From the NCBI GenBank assembly GCA_934646115.1, contig CAKUEM010000008.1, positions 1 to 45,870 on the forward strand: a DNA stretch of 45,870 nucleotides, written 5' to 3'. Numbering within the stretch: the first letter of the stretch is position 1; every line of letters begins with the position of its first letter. Source of the DNA: an uncultured Oscillospiraceae bacterium. Its GTDB lineage: Bacteria > Bacillota > Clostridia > Oscillospirales > JAAYXM01. The notes beneath the pieces were generated by a model. The model saw only the letters and a list, made by a program, of their open reading frames with translations. It was not told the origin of the DNA and ran no database searches. Positions 15,732 through 23,263 of this stretch are shown piece by piece. Made by a program: the position numbers and the translations under genes.

Positions 15732-18206
15732 ATGCCAAAGTCACAGTACTTAAACCCGAAGGAGTGCCGCAAGAGCGGGACGATCCATTTCGAGGATATC
15801 GCGGTCAATCAATACAACAAAACGATCGCGGAGGAGAGCAAGATCTACACCAAAGAGGATTTCATGCGCATCTACCGCGACATGGCGATCATTCGCGAGT
15901 TTGAGACCATGCTGTATTCGATCAAAACCACAAGCCATTATAACGGCGTGGATTACAACAATCCCGGTCCGGCGCATCTGTCCACCGGTCAGGAGGCGAG
16001 CGCGGTCGGTCAGGCGTACATCTTAACGCGTGACGACTATATTTTCGGCTCGCACAGAAGCCATGGCGAAATTCTGGCGAAGGGTCTTTCCTGCATCGAG
16101 AAGCTTTCTGACAAGGAGCTGACCGAGGTGATGGAGAGCTTCTTTGACGGCGCGATCCTGCGCGCGGTCGAGGCGGACGGGAAGCCGCGCAGCGATGTGA
16201 AGAAGCTTGCGGTTGAGTTTCTGGTATACGGCGCGCTGGCGGAGATCTTTGCGCGCACGACCGGGTTTAACCGCGGTCTCGGCGGCTCGATGCACGCGTT
16301 CTTTACCCCGTTCGGCATCTATCCGAACAACGCGATCGTCGGCGGCTCGGGCACGATCTCGCTCGGCGCGGCGCTCTATAAGAAAGTGAACGAGAAGAAG
16401 GGCATGGTCATCTGCAACATCGGCGACGCGTCGCTCGGCTGCGGTCCGGTTTGGGAAGCGATGAACATGGCGGTGATGGATCAGTTCCGCGAGCTGTGGG
16501 ACGAGAACCACAATGGCGGGCTGCCGCTCATCTTCAATATCTTTGATAATATGTACGGTATGGGCGGGCAGACGATCGGCGAGACCATGGGCTATCATAT
16601 GCCGGCGCGCATCGGCGCGGGTCTCACCCCGAACCAGATGCATGCAGAGCGCGTGGACGGGTATGATCCGCTCGCGGTGATCGATGCGATGCGCCGCAAG
16701 AAAGAGCTGATCGAGAAGAAGGAAGGTCCGGTCCTGCTCGATGTGCTGACCTATCGCGTCACCGGGCATTCGCCGTCTGACGCGTCCAGCTACCGCACGC
16801 AGGAGGAGATCGATGCGTGGATCGAGGCGGATGTGCTTAAGGCATACAGCCAGAAGCTGATCGACGCGAAGGTCGCGACGCGCGAGGAGTTTGACGCGAT
16901 CCTTGAGGACGTGAAGAACCTGATCACCGAGTCGTGCCGCAAGGCGGTGGACGAGAGCATTTCCCCGCGCATGAGCCTGGCTGACACGCCGGATGCGATC
17001 GAGAAGATCATGTTCTCCAACGGCAAGGTCGCAAAGATGGAGGATCGCAAGCCGGACGTTCTGATCCCGAAGGAAGAGTGCCCGCGCGTGAAGCAGATCG
17101 CGAAGAAAGAGCGCTTCGGCTTTGACAAAAACGGCAAGCCGGTCTCGAAAAACAAGGTCTATCAGCTGCGCGACGGTCTGTTTGAGGCAATTCTTGATAA
17201 ATTCTATGAGGATCCGACGCTTGTCGCCTACGGCGAGGACAACCGCGACTGGGGCGGCGCGTTTGCGGTCTATCGCGGTCTGACCGAGGCGATCCCGTAT
17301 CATCGTTTCTTCAATGCGCCGATTTCCGAGGCGGCGATCGTCGGCTCTGCGGTCGGCTATGCGATGAGCGGCGGGCGCGCGCTGGTCGAGCTGATGTATT
17401 GCGACTTCCTCGGCCGCGCGGGCGACGAGGTGTTCAACCAGCTCGCAAAGTGGCAGTCGATGAGCGCGGGCATTATTAAGATGCCGGTCGTCGTTCGTAT
17501 TTCGGTCGGCTCGAAGTACGGCGCGCAGCATTCGCAGGACTGGTCGTCCATGATCGCGCATATTCCGGGGCTTAAGTGCGTGTTCCCGACCACGCCGTAT
17601 GACGCGAAGGGTCTGATGAATTCCGCGCTTTCCGGCACGGATCCGGTCATCTTCTTTGAAAGTCAGCGCATTTACGATGTGGGCGAGCAGTTCCACGAGG
17701 GCGGCGTTCCGGAGGGCTATTATGAGATCCCGCTGGGCGAGCCGGATGTGAAGAAGGCGGGCAGCGATGTCACGATCCTGACGATCGGCGCAACGCTTTA
17801 CCGCGCGCTTGAGGCGGCGAAGATCTTAGAGGAGAAGCATGGCATCTCCGCCGAGGTCATCGATGCGCGCAGCATCGTTCCGTTTAATTATGATAAGGTC
17901 ATCGAGTCGGTCAAAAAGACCGGAAAGATCGTGCTGGCAAGCGACGCGTGCGCCCGCGGCTCGATTTTAAAGGACATGGCATATACGATCGGCGAGGTCT
18001 GCTTCGACGATCTGGATGCGCCTCCCGCTGTGGTCGGCGCGCGCAACTGGATCACGCCGTGCTATGAGCTGGATCATGACTTCTTCCCGCAGGCGGATTG
18101 GATCATCGATACGATCCATCAGAAGATCATGCCGATCCCGGGCTATGAGGCGAAGGGTAACTTCACCGAGAATGAAGAGCTGCGCCGCGCGAAATACGGC
18201 GTATGA
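15732..18206 (+). CDS. Fused E1 (alpha+beta) TPP-dependent 2-oxoacid dehydrogenase
   Basis: 824 residues, the sum of separate E1-alpha and E1-beta. Residues ~40-430 are alpha-like, with HLSTGQEASAVG, FGSHRSHGE and a TPP/Mg motif starting GDASLGCG and ending FNIFDN, longer than the usual GDG...NN loop by about ten residues. Residues ~470-824 are beta-like, with the catalytic GEDN Glu, a GAQHSQDW segment and a C-terminal DARSIVPF motif. It decarboxylates a 2-oxoacid and acylates the E2 lipoyl group. Pyruvate, acetoin and branched-chain 2-oxoacids are all possible. TAGGAGGGA precedes ATG 15732. Its stop overlaps the lipoate ligase start (ATGA). Confidence 0.9.
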   Translation: MPKSQYLNPKECRKSGTIHFEDIAVNQYNKTIAEESKIYTKEDFMRIYRDMAIIREFETMLYSIKTTSHYNGVDYNNPGPAHLSTGQEASAVGQAYILTRDDYIFGSHRSHGEILAKGLSCIEKLSDKELTEVMESFFDGAILRAVEADGKPRSDVKKLAVEFLVYGALAEIFARTTGFNRGLGGSMHAFFTPFGIYPNNAIVGGSGTISLGAALYKKVNEKKGMVICNIGDASLGCGPVWEAMNMAVMDQFRELWDENHNGGLPLIFNIFDNMYGMGGQTIGETMGYHMPARIGAGLTPNQMHAERVDGYDPLAVIDAMRRKKELIEKKEGPVLLDVLTYRVTGHSPSDASSYRTQEEIDAWIEADVLKAYSQKLIDAKVATREEFDAILEDVKNLITESCRKAVDESISPRMSLADTPDAIEKIMFSNGKVAKMEDRKPDVLIPKEECPRVKQIAKKERFGFDKNGKPVSKNKVYQLRDGLFEAILDKFYEDPTLVAYGEDNRDWGGAFAVYRGLTEAIPYHRFFNAPISEAAIVGSAVGYAMSGGRALVELMYCDFLGRAGDEVFNQLAKWQSMSAGIIKMPVVVRISVGSKYGAQHSQDWSSMIAHIPGLKCVFPTTPYDAKGLMNSALSGTDPVIFFESQRIYDVGEQFHEGGVPEGYYEIPLGEPDVKKAGSDVTILTIGATLYRALEAAKILEEKHGISAEVIDARSIVPFNYDKVIESVKKTGKIVLASDACARGSILKDMAYTIGEVCFDDLDAPPAVVGARNWITPCYELDHDFFPQADWIIDTIHQKIMPIPGYEAKGNFTENEELRRAKYGV

Positions 18207-19183
18207 TCTTTTTAGTCAATCGTTCGAAAAACGCGTATTACAACATGGCGGCCGAGGAGTTTTTCCTCGACCGCTATGATGGCGATGTGTTTTTGCTTTG
18301 GCAGAATCAGAACACGATCGTCGTGGGGAAAAACCAGAACACGCTCGCCGAGATCAATCCCGAGTATGTCAAGCAGGCGGGCATCACGGTCGTGCGGCGG
18401 CTGACTGGCGGCGGCGCGATGTATCAGGACCCCGGCAATTTAAACTTTACGTTTATCACCGACGGGCGCGCCTGGTTTTCTGATTTTTCCTATTTTGCGG
18501 CGCCGGTCATTGCTGCGCTGCAAGGGCTTGGCGTTCCGGCGGAGCTTTCCGGGCGCAACGATATTTTAGTGGATGGGCGCAAGATTTCCGGCAATGCGCA
18601 GACCGTGCACGGCTCGCGGATCATGCACCACGGCACGCTGCTGTTTGACTCGAATTTGACCGTTCTGGCGCATGCGCTGCGCCCCGATCCGGAGAAGATC
18701 GCCGCGAAGGGGATCGCGTCTGTGTCGTCACGCGTGGCCAATATCAGCGAGTTTTTAGAAGCGCCGATCACCGTGGACGTGCTGATCGATGCGATCGGTG
18801 CGGCGGTGCGTGCGCGCTATCCGGACACGGTGGTGCGCGACATCACGCCGGAGGAGGACGCGGCGATTACCGCGCTCGCCCGCGAAAAATACAGCACCTG
18901 GGAATGGAATTACGGGCGCTCGCCTCAATATACGTTCCAAAACCGAAAGCGCTTTCCCGCCGGGTCGGTCGAGGTGAAGCTCGCGGTGCGCCGCGGCGTG
19001 ATTGAAGCGGCGGCGATCGAGGGCGATTTCTTCGGCATGGAGGACGTGGGGCGCATCACCCATGCGCTGCAAGGCGTGCCGCATCGCGAGGATGCGCTCG
19101 GCGCGGCGCTCGCTCCGTTTGATATGCAGGATTATTTTATGGGCATCGGCGCGGAGGAGATCCTCGCGCTCATGCTTCCGTGA
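18203..19183 (+). CDS. lplA: Lipoate-protein ligase A
   Basis: 326 residues. The lipoate-binding signature RRLTGGGAMYQDPGNLNF matches RRxxGGGxVxHDxGNxN, and the catalytic Lys is in GRKISGNAQ. The C-terminal ~100 residues form the accessory domain found in full-length LplA. The enzyme activates free lipoate with ATP and attaches it to lipoyl domains. Being translationally coupled to E1 (4-bp overlap) and in the same operon as E2 strongly suggests it charges this E2. No lipA or lipB is nearby, which fits lipoate scavenging. Confidence 0.92.
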   Translation: MIFLVNRSKNAYYNMAAEEFFLDRYDGDVFLLWQNQNTIVVGKNQNTLAEINPEYVKQAGITVVRRLTGGGAMYQDPGNLNFTFITDGRAWFSDFSYFAAPVIAALQGLGVPAELSGRNDILVDGRKISGNAQTVHGSRIMHHGTLLFDSNLTVLAHALRPDPEKIAAKGIASVSSRVANISEFLEAPITVDVLIDAIGAAVRARYPDTVVRDITPEEDAAITALAREKYSTWEWNYGRSPQYTFQNRKRFPAGSVEVKLAVRRGVIEAAAIEGDFFGMEDVGRITHALQGVPHREDALGAALAPFDMQDYFMGIGAEEILALMLP

Positions 19184-19199
19184 TGAGAAAGGGAACAAT

Positions 19200-20384
19200 A
19201 TGAAAGCAGTGATGTATGGCGCCGGGAATATCGGGCGCGGATTTATCGGGCAGCTGATGAGCCAGTCGGGCTATCAGGTCGCGTTTGTCGATGTGAATAT
19301 GCAGGTGATCGACGCGCTCAATGCGCGCGGCGAATACCCGGTTGAAATTTTAGAAAATGACGGCGGCAGTGAGGTCATTGTGAAAAACGTTTCCGGCGTG
19401 AACGGCATGGACGTCGATGCGGTGGCGTCGGCGATCGCCGATGCGGACGTGATGGCGACCGCGGTCGGCGTGAATATCCTGCCGCGCATCGTCGGAAATA
19501 TCGCGAAGGGGCTGCAGGCGCGCTGGGCGCGCGGCAATAAAGCGCCGTTTAATATCATTATTTGCGAGAATCTGATCGGCGCAGACACGTTTTTAAGAAA
19601 CGCGATCAAAGAGCAGCTCTCCGCGGAGGAGCAGCGCCTGGTCGATGAGACGATCGGATTTGTTGAGGCGTCGATCGGGCGCATGGTGCCGATCCAGACG
19701 CCGGAAATGACGAAGGGCGACGTGCTGCGCGTCTGCGTGGAAAAATTCTGCACGCTGATTGTCGATCGTGACGCGTTCCGCGGCGATATCCCGCCGATTC
19801 AAAATATGGAGGCGCATGCGCCGTTCCAGCTTTATATCGAGCGCAAGCTCTATATCCACAACATGGGGCATTCGATGACCGCGTATCTCGGCGCGCTCAA
19901 GGGCTATGAGTATATCTGGCAGGCGATCGAGGATCCGGAGATCGAGCGGATCGTGGTGCGCGGCATGGTCGCGTCTGCGCTCGCGCTGTCGATGAAATAC
20001 AATGTGCCGTTCAAGGCGCTGTATGAGCATGTGGAGGATCTGCTGTATCGCTTCACCAACCGCAAGCTCGGCGATACGGTGTTCCGCGTCGGGCGCGATT
20101 TAAAGCGCAAGCTCTCGCCGGATGATCGTCTGCTCGGCGCGATCCGCACCTGCAACGAGGTCGGCGTTTCGCCGGTGTATCTGTATGTTGCGGTCGCCGC
20201 CGCGATGCGTTTTGCGGGCGATGAAGTGTCGGCGCAGCCGCCGGAGAAGATCTTGACCGAGATCTCCGGTCTGAAGCCCGGCTCGAATGATTATCTCACG
20301 ATCATGGAGTTCTCCAAGCTGCTGGAAAAAGAAAACGGTCTGCAACAGGTCTATGCGCGCGCAAAGCGCATGATGAGCGTATAA
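19200..20384 (+). CDS. mtlD: Mannitol-1-phosphate 5-dehydrogenase-like protein
   Basis: 394 residues, close to MtlD length. The N-terminal NAD-binding motif MYGAGNIGRGF and the GDVLRVCVEKF and HNMGHSM region (catalytic His/Lys neighbourhood) fit the long-chain mannitol dehydrogenase family. Characterised members oxidise mannitol-1-P to fructose-6-P. Related tagaturonate/fructuronate reductases share the fold, so the substrate is tentative. GAAAGGG precedes ATG 19200, 17 bp after lplA. It is the last gene of the operon and is followed by a terminator. No mannitol PTS gene is in the window. Confidence 0.82.
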   Translation: MKAVMYGAGNIGRGFIGQLMSQSGYQVAFVDVNMQVIDALNARGEYPVEILENDGGSEVIVKNVSGVNGMDVDAVASAIADADVMATAVGVNILPRIVGNIAKGLQARWARGNKAPFNIIICENLIGADTFLRNAIKEQLSAEEQRLVDETIGFVEASIGRMVPIQTPEMTKGDVLRVCVEKFCTLIVDRDAFRGDIPPIQNMEAHAPFQLYIERKLYIHNMGHSMTAYLGALKGYEYIWQAIEDPEIERIVVRGMVASALALSMKYNVPFKALYEHVEDLLYRFTNRKLGDTVFRVGRDLKRKLSPDDRLLGAIRTCNEVGVSPVYLYVAVAAAMRFAGDEVSAQPPEKILTEISGLKPGSNDYLTIMEFSKLLEKENGLQQVYARAKRMMSV

Positions 20385-20387
20385 GCG

Positions 20388-20416
20388 AAAAACCGCCAGA
20401 AATGGCGGTTTTTTGT
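20388..20416 (+). terminator. Rho-independent terminator of the dehydrogenase operon
   Basis: AAACCGCCA pairs with TGGCGGTTT followed by T-run. It lies between convergent operons, and the spoIIA operon ends at 20419, so it may serve both strands. Confidence 0.88.
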
Positions 20417-20418
20417 TT

Positions 20419-21135
20419 CTAAACGGCATTTTCTATAATCAGTTCACGCAGCTTTAACAGCGCCGCGCGCTCAATGCGCGAGACCTGAACCTGCGAAATG
20501 CCAAGCAGCCCCGCCGCCTTCTCCTGCGTGATCCCGCGGAAAAAGCGCAGCAGAAGCACCCGGCGCGAGCGATCGGGCAGGCGGGCGAGCGCATCGGTGA
20601 GCGCCACATGCTCGACCATGCGCTCCTCGGCGAAAAAATCACCAAGCTTGTCCTCAAGCGTCTGTCCGTCCTCGCCCGCCGTGCGGCTGAGCGATTCTGC
20701 GCTTCCGGTTGCGAATTCCGCCTGCGCGATCTCTTCCGGGGTCAGCCCGGTCTCTGCCGCCAGCTCGGAGAGCACTGGGTCGCGCCCAAGCCGAAGAGCG
20801 AGCGCCGTGCGGGCGGCGCGGATCTTTCCGTTTTGCTCCTTGAGCCCGCGGCTCACCTTGACTGTGCCGTCGTCGCGCAGAAACCGGCGGATCTCACCCG
20901 AGATTTTGGGCACCGCGTAGGTGGAAAACTGCGTGCCGAACGCGCTGTCAAAGCCGCGCACCGCTTTGAGCAGCCCCATGCAGCCGAGCTGATACAAATC
21001 GTCTGCATCGACGCCGCGCCCGAGAAAGCGCCGCACGATGCTCCAGACCAGGCCGGAATTTTCGCGCATGACGTGATCCAGCGCATCCGCGTCGCCCTCA
21101 CGCGCGGCGTGCAGCATGTCGCGCTGATCGGTCAT
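20419..21135 (-). CDS. sigF: Sporulation sigma factor F
   Basis: 238 residues with complete sigma-70 regions. Region 2 includes DADDLYQLGCMGLLKAV and FSTYAVPKISGEIRRFLRDD, characteristic of SigF/SigG; region 3 follows; region 4 ends in a helix-turn-helix GISQVQVSRIERAAL. It is the forespore-specific sigma factor, held inactive by SpoIIAB until septation. It is the last gene of the spoIIA operon. Its ATG overlaps the spoIIAB stop (TGATG), implying coupling. In-frame TTG 21138 is rejected in favour of ATG 21135. Confidence 0.95.
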   Translation of the reverse strand: MTDQRDMLHAAREGDADALDHVMRENSGLVWSIVRRFLGRGVDADDLYQLGCMGLLKAVRGFDSAFGTQFSTYAVPKISGEIRRFLRDDGTVKVSRGLKEQNGKIRAARTALALRLGRDPVLSELAAETGLTPEEIAQAEFATGSAESLSRTAGEDGQTLEDKLGDFFAEERMVEHVALTDALARLPDRSRRVLLLRFFRGITQEKAAGLLGISQVQVSRIERAALLKLRELIIENAV

Positions 21136-21581
21136 CAAAGCGCCGCGCTTCCGCCCAAGCGCATTGAGATACGCTTGCGCATGGTAACGGTCGTTCCTGT
21201 TTCGCCGGAGCGGACGCGCAGCGTGTCCATAAAGCTTTCCATGATCGTAAAGCCCATGCCGCTGCGCTCGCTGCCGCCCGTGGTAAACATCGGCGTGCGC
21301 GCCTGCGCGACATCTCGAATGCCGCAGCCCCGGTCGCGCACAACGATCTCCAGAATGTTATTTTCAAACAGGCGCGCGCGGATCGTGATTTTGCCTACGG
21401 TATTCGGATAGGCATGCACGATACAGTTGGTTACCGCCTCGCTCACGGCGGTTTTGATGTCGTTTAGCTCATCAAGCGTCGGGTCAAGCTGCGCGGCGAA
21501 GGCGGCAAGCGATGCGCGGGCGAAGCCCTCGTTGGCAGAGCGGCTTAAGCATGTGAGCGTCATTTCGTTTATGTATTTCAT
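21135..21581 (-). CDS. spoIIAB: Anti-sigma F factor and serine kinase
   Basis: 148 residues, GHKL ATPase fold. The N-box is EAVTNCIVHAYPN, the G1 box is VRDRGCGI and the G2 box is GMGFTIMESF. It binds and inhibits SigF and phosphorylates SpoIIAA in the predivisional cell. It lies between spoIIAA and sigF in the canonical order, 14 bp from spoIIAA. AGGAGAGGGACG precedes ATG 21581. Confidence 0.95.
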   Translation of the reverse strand: MKYINEMTLTCLSRSANEGFARASLAAFAAQLDPTLDELNDIKTAVSEAVTNCIVHAYPNTVGKITIRARLFENNILEIVVRDRGCGIRDVAQARTPMFTTGGSERSGMGFTIMESFMDTLRVRSGETGTTVTMRKRISMRLGGSAAL

Positions 21582-21595
21582 CGTCCCTCTCCTTT

Positions 21596-21916
21596 TCAGC
21601 GCGCGGCGGCACGCGCGGTTGGAATCAGCGTATCGATCCCCGCCGCATGCAGCACTTTGTACGCTTGCGCGGGAACGTCCTCGATCACGAGCTTGCCGGA
21701 AAGCTCGCTGACACTGCGGTGGGTGTGGATCATAAGCGCAATGCCCGAGCTGTCCATGAAGCTCAAACCCCGCAGGTTAAAAATCACGATGCGCGGAAGC
21801 TCCGCTTCGATCAACGCCGCGATCCGCGCGATCGCGCTGCGTGCCGCGTGGTGGTCCAGCTCGCCCTCCAGCGCAATGCGCAACGCGCCATCCTCTTTCA
21901 TACTGATGATCCTCAT
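21596..21916 (-). CDS. spoIIAA: Anti-sigma F factor antagonist
   Basis: 106 residues, STAS domain. LEGELDHHAA near the N-terminus and FMDSSGIALM, with the Ser phosphorylated by SpoIIAB, are the family hallmarks. The dephosphorylated form frees SigF. The start at 21916 follows AAAGGAGG. It is first in the spoIIA operon, behind an unusual promoter (see 21952-21991). Confidence 0.95.
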   Translation of the reverse strand: MRIISMKEDGALRIALEGELDHHAARSAIARIAALIEAELPRIVIFNLRGLSFMDSSGIALMIHTHRSVSELSGKLVIEDVPAQAYKVLHAAGIDTLIPTARAAAR

Positions 21917-21951
21917 GAATCTGGCATCCTCCTTTGCCTTTTTCTACCCCA

Positions 21952-21991
21952 ATTGTAACAAATCGAACGAGACGTTTTTTGTCAAATGATG
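21952..21991 (-). promoter_or_regulatory. Probable Spo0A-dependent spoIIA promoter with 22-nt spacer
   Basis: On the minus strand, TTGACA (21985-21980) and TACAAT (21957-21952) are 22 nt apart. The -35 lies inside TTTGACA, whose complement TGTCAAA differs by one base from the Spo0A box TGTCGAA. The upstream bases (CCATCATTTGACA) resemble the spoIIG promoter of this window (CCATATTTTGACA). No sigma-H -10 (GAAT) with its -35 was recognised. Confidence 0.55.
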
Positions 21992-22009
21992 GAATTTAAA
22001 AATAAAAAA

Positions 22010-22038
22010 TTGAAATTTCGTCAAAAAGCATGTATAAT
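22010..22038 (+). promoter_or_regulatory. Sigma-A promoter of the pyrophosphatase gene
   Basis: TTGAAA (22010-22015) and a perfect TATAAT (22033-22038) with a 17-nt spacer, divergent from the spoIIA promoter. Confidence 0.85.
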
Positions 22039-22098
22039 CATGCATACAGCGGCATAGTATGCCCGGGGGCGCTATGCGGCGGGAAAGGACATGATGGA

Positions 22099-22638
22099 AT
22101 GGGAAATATTTGGCATGATATCAACCCTTCGCGCATCCAGCCCGAGGATTTTATTGCGGTGATCGAGATCGAAAAAGGCTCGAAAAAGAAATATGAGCTG
22201 GATAAGGAGACCGGGCTGATCATTTTAGACCGGATTTTACATACTTCCACGCATTATCCGGCGAATTACGGCTTTATTCCGCGCACATTTGCCGATGATT
22301 TAGACCCGCTGGATGTTCTGGTGCTGTGCAGCGAGGCGATCGAGACGTTTACCATGGTGCGCGTGTACCCGATCGGGATGTTCACCATGACGGACAATGA
22401 CCGGCTGGATGAAAAGATCATCGCGATCCCGTTTAACGACCCGACGTATAATGGGTATCAGGATATTTCTGAGCTGCCGAGCCATGTATTTGAAGAAATG
22501 CGGCATTTTTTCAGCGTATATAAAGAGCTTGAGGGCATGAAAACCGCGGTGGACGGCGTGATGGGGCGCGAATGCGCGGTCGAGGCGGTCAGCCGCGCGC
22601 TGCGCCTGTATGAAGAGATGTTCCATAAGGGACGCTAG
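22099..22638 (+). CDS. ppa: Inorganic pyrophosphatase (family I)
   Basis: 179 residues, soluble family I. The signature DDLDPLDVLVL supplies the metal-binding aspartates, with further family motifs EKGSKKKYELDKE, HYPANYGFIPRT and a DNDRLDEKIIA acidic cluster. It hydrolyses PPi to phosphate in the cytosol. Start ATG 22099 is chosen because GGGAAAGGA ends nine bases upstream and the protein then begins where relatives do. A PPi-type phosphofructokinase is encoded in the same window, so PPi is both hydrolysed and possibly used as a phosphoryl donor in this cell. Confidence 0.92.
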   Translation: MGNIWHDINPSRIQPEDFIAVIEIEKGSKKKYELDKETGLIILDRILHTSTHYPANYGFIPRTFADDLDPLDVLVLCSEAIETFTMVRVYPIGMFTMTDNDRLDEKIIAIPFNDPTYNGYQDISELPSHVFEEMRHFFSVYKELEGMKTAVDGVMGRECAVEAVSRALRLYEEMFHKGR

Positions 22639-22701
22639 GCAACTGCGTGTTGCTTGCGCATTTTGCGCGGCGGTGCTATGCTATTGGTGAGGTGAACGGA
22701 C

Positions 22702-23145
22702 ATGGAAACGAAAGAGATCCTGGCATCGCTCCGGCAGAAAAACGGCTGGTCGCAGGACGAATTGGCGGAGAAGGTGTTTGTAACGCGGCAGGCGGTGTCG
22801 CGCTGGGAAACCGGCGAAACTGTGCCGAATACAGAGACGCTCAAGCTGCTTTCACAGGTGTTCGATGTGTCGATCAACACGCTGCTCGGCGCGCCGCGCA
22901 AGATGGTTTGTCAGTGCTGCGGGATGCCGCTGAGCGATCTGGTCATCAGCGAAGAGCCGGATGGCACGCGGAATGCGGAATACTGCAAATGGTGCTATTC
23001 TGATGGGAAGTTTACATACACCGATCTGGACGCGCTGATCGACGTCTGCGTGACGCATATGCCGGAGATCGACCCGGCGGAGGCGCGCGCTTATCTGGAG
23101 GCGCTTTTGCCCACGCTGAACTACTGGCGCGAGCGCGCAAAATAA
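22702..23145 (+). CDS. XRE-family regulator fused to a zinc-ribbon domain
   Basis: 147 residues in two parts. Residues ~1-62 are a helix-turn-helix of the XRE/Cro type (WSQDELAEKVFVTRQAVSRWETG). Residues ~68-147 begin with CQCCGMPL and contain a second CKWC pair, a putative four-Cys zinc ribbon found in many clostridial proteins, often without a DNA-binding part. The target genes and signal are unknown; redox or metal sensing is conceivable. The start follows GGTGAGGTGAACGG. It is monocistronic with tandem terminators behind it. Confidence 0.85.
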   Translation: METKEILASLRQKNGWSQDELAEKVFVTRQAVSRWETGETVPNTETLKLLSQVFDVSINTLLGAPRKMVCQCCGMPLSDLVISEEPDGTRNAEYCKWCYSDGKFTYTDLDALIDVCVTHMPEIDPAEARAYLEALLPTLNYWRERAK

Positions 23146-23173
23146 AAAGCCCCACCTTGGGTGGAGCTTTCTT
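23146..23173 (+). terminator. Terminator hairpin after the XRE gene
   Basis: AAAGC.CCACC pairs with GGTGG.GCTTT with one mismatch, followed by TCTTCTT. Confidence 0.65.
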
Positions 23174-23197
23174 CTTATCATAGCGGCGAAAACGACA

Positions 23198-23238
23198 ACG
23201 CCCCGGACTGTGCGGACAGCACGATCCGGGGCGTTTTT
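23198..23238 (+). terminator. Second, stronger terminator between convergent genes
   Basis: ACGCCCCGGA pairs with TCCGGGGCGT, followed by five T. It lies between the XRE gene and the convergent folC and may terminate both. Confidence 0.85.
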
Positions 23239-23263
23239 GTATTTGTGGATCACCGCGCGGATT

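Noticed and set aside
16023..17696. 557-codon open frame on the minus strand opposite the E1 gene
   Set aside because: It is antisense to a well-supported enzyme. Its Arg/His/Asp-rich translation is the expected mirror of GC-rich coding sequence, and no family motif is seen.
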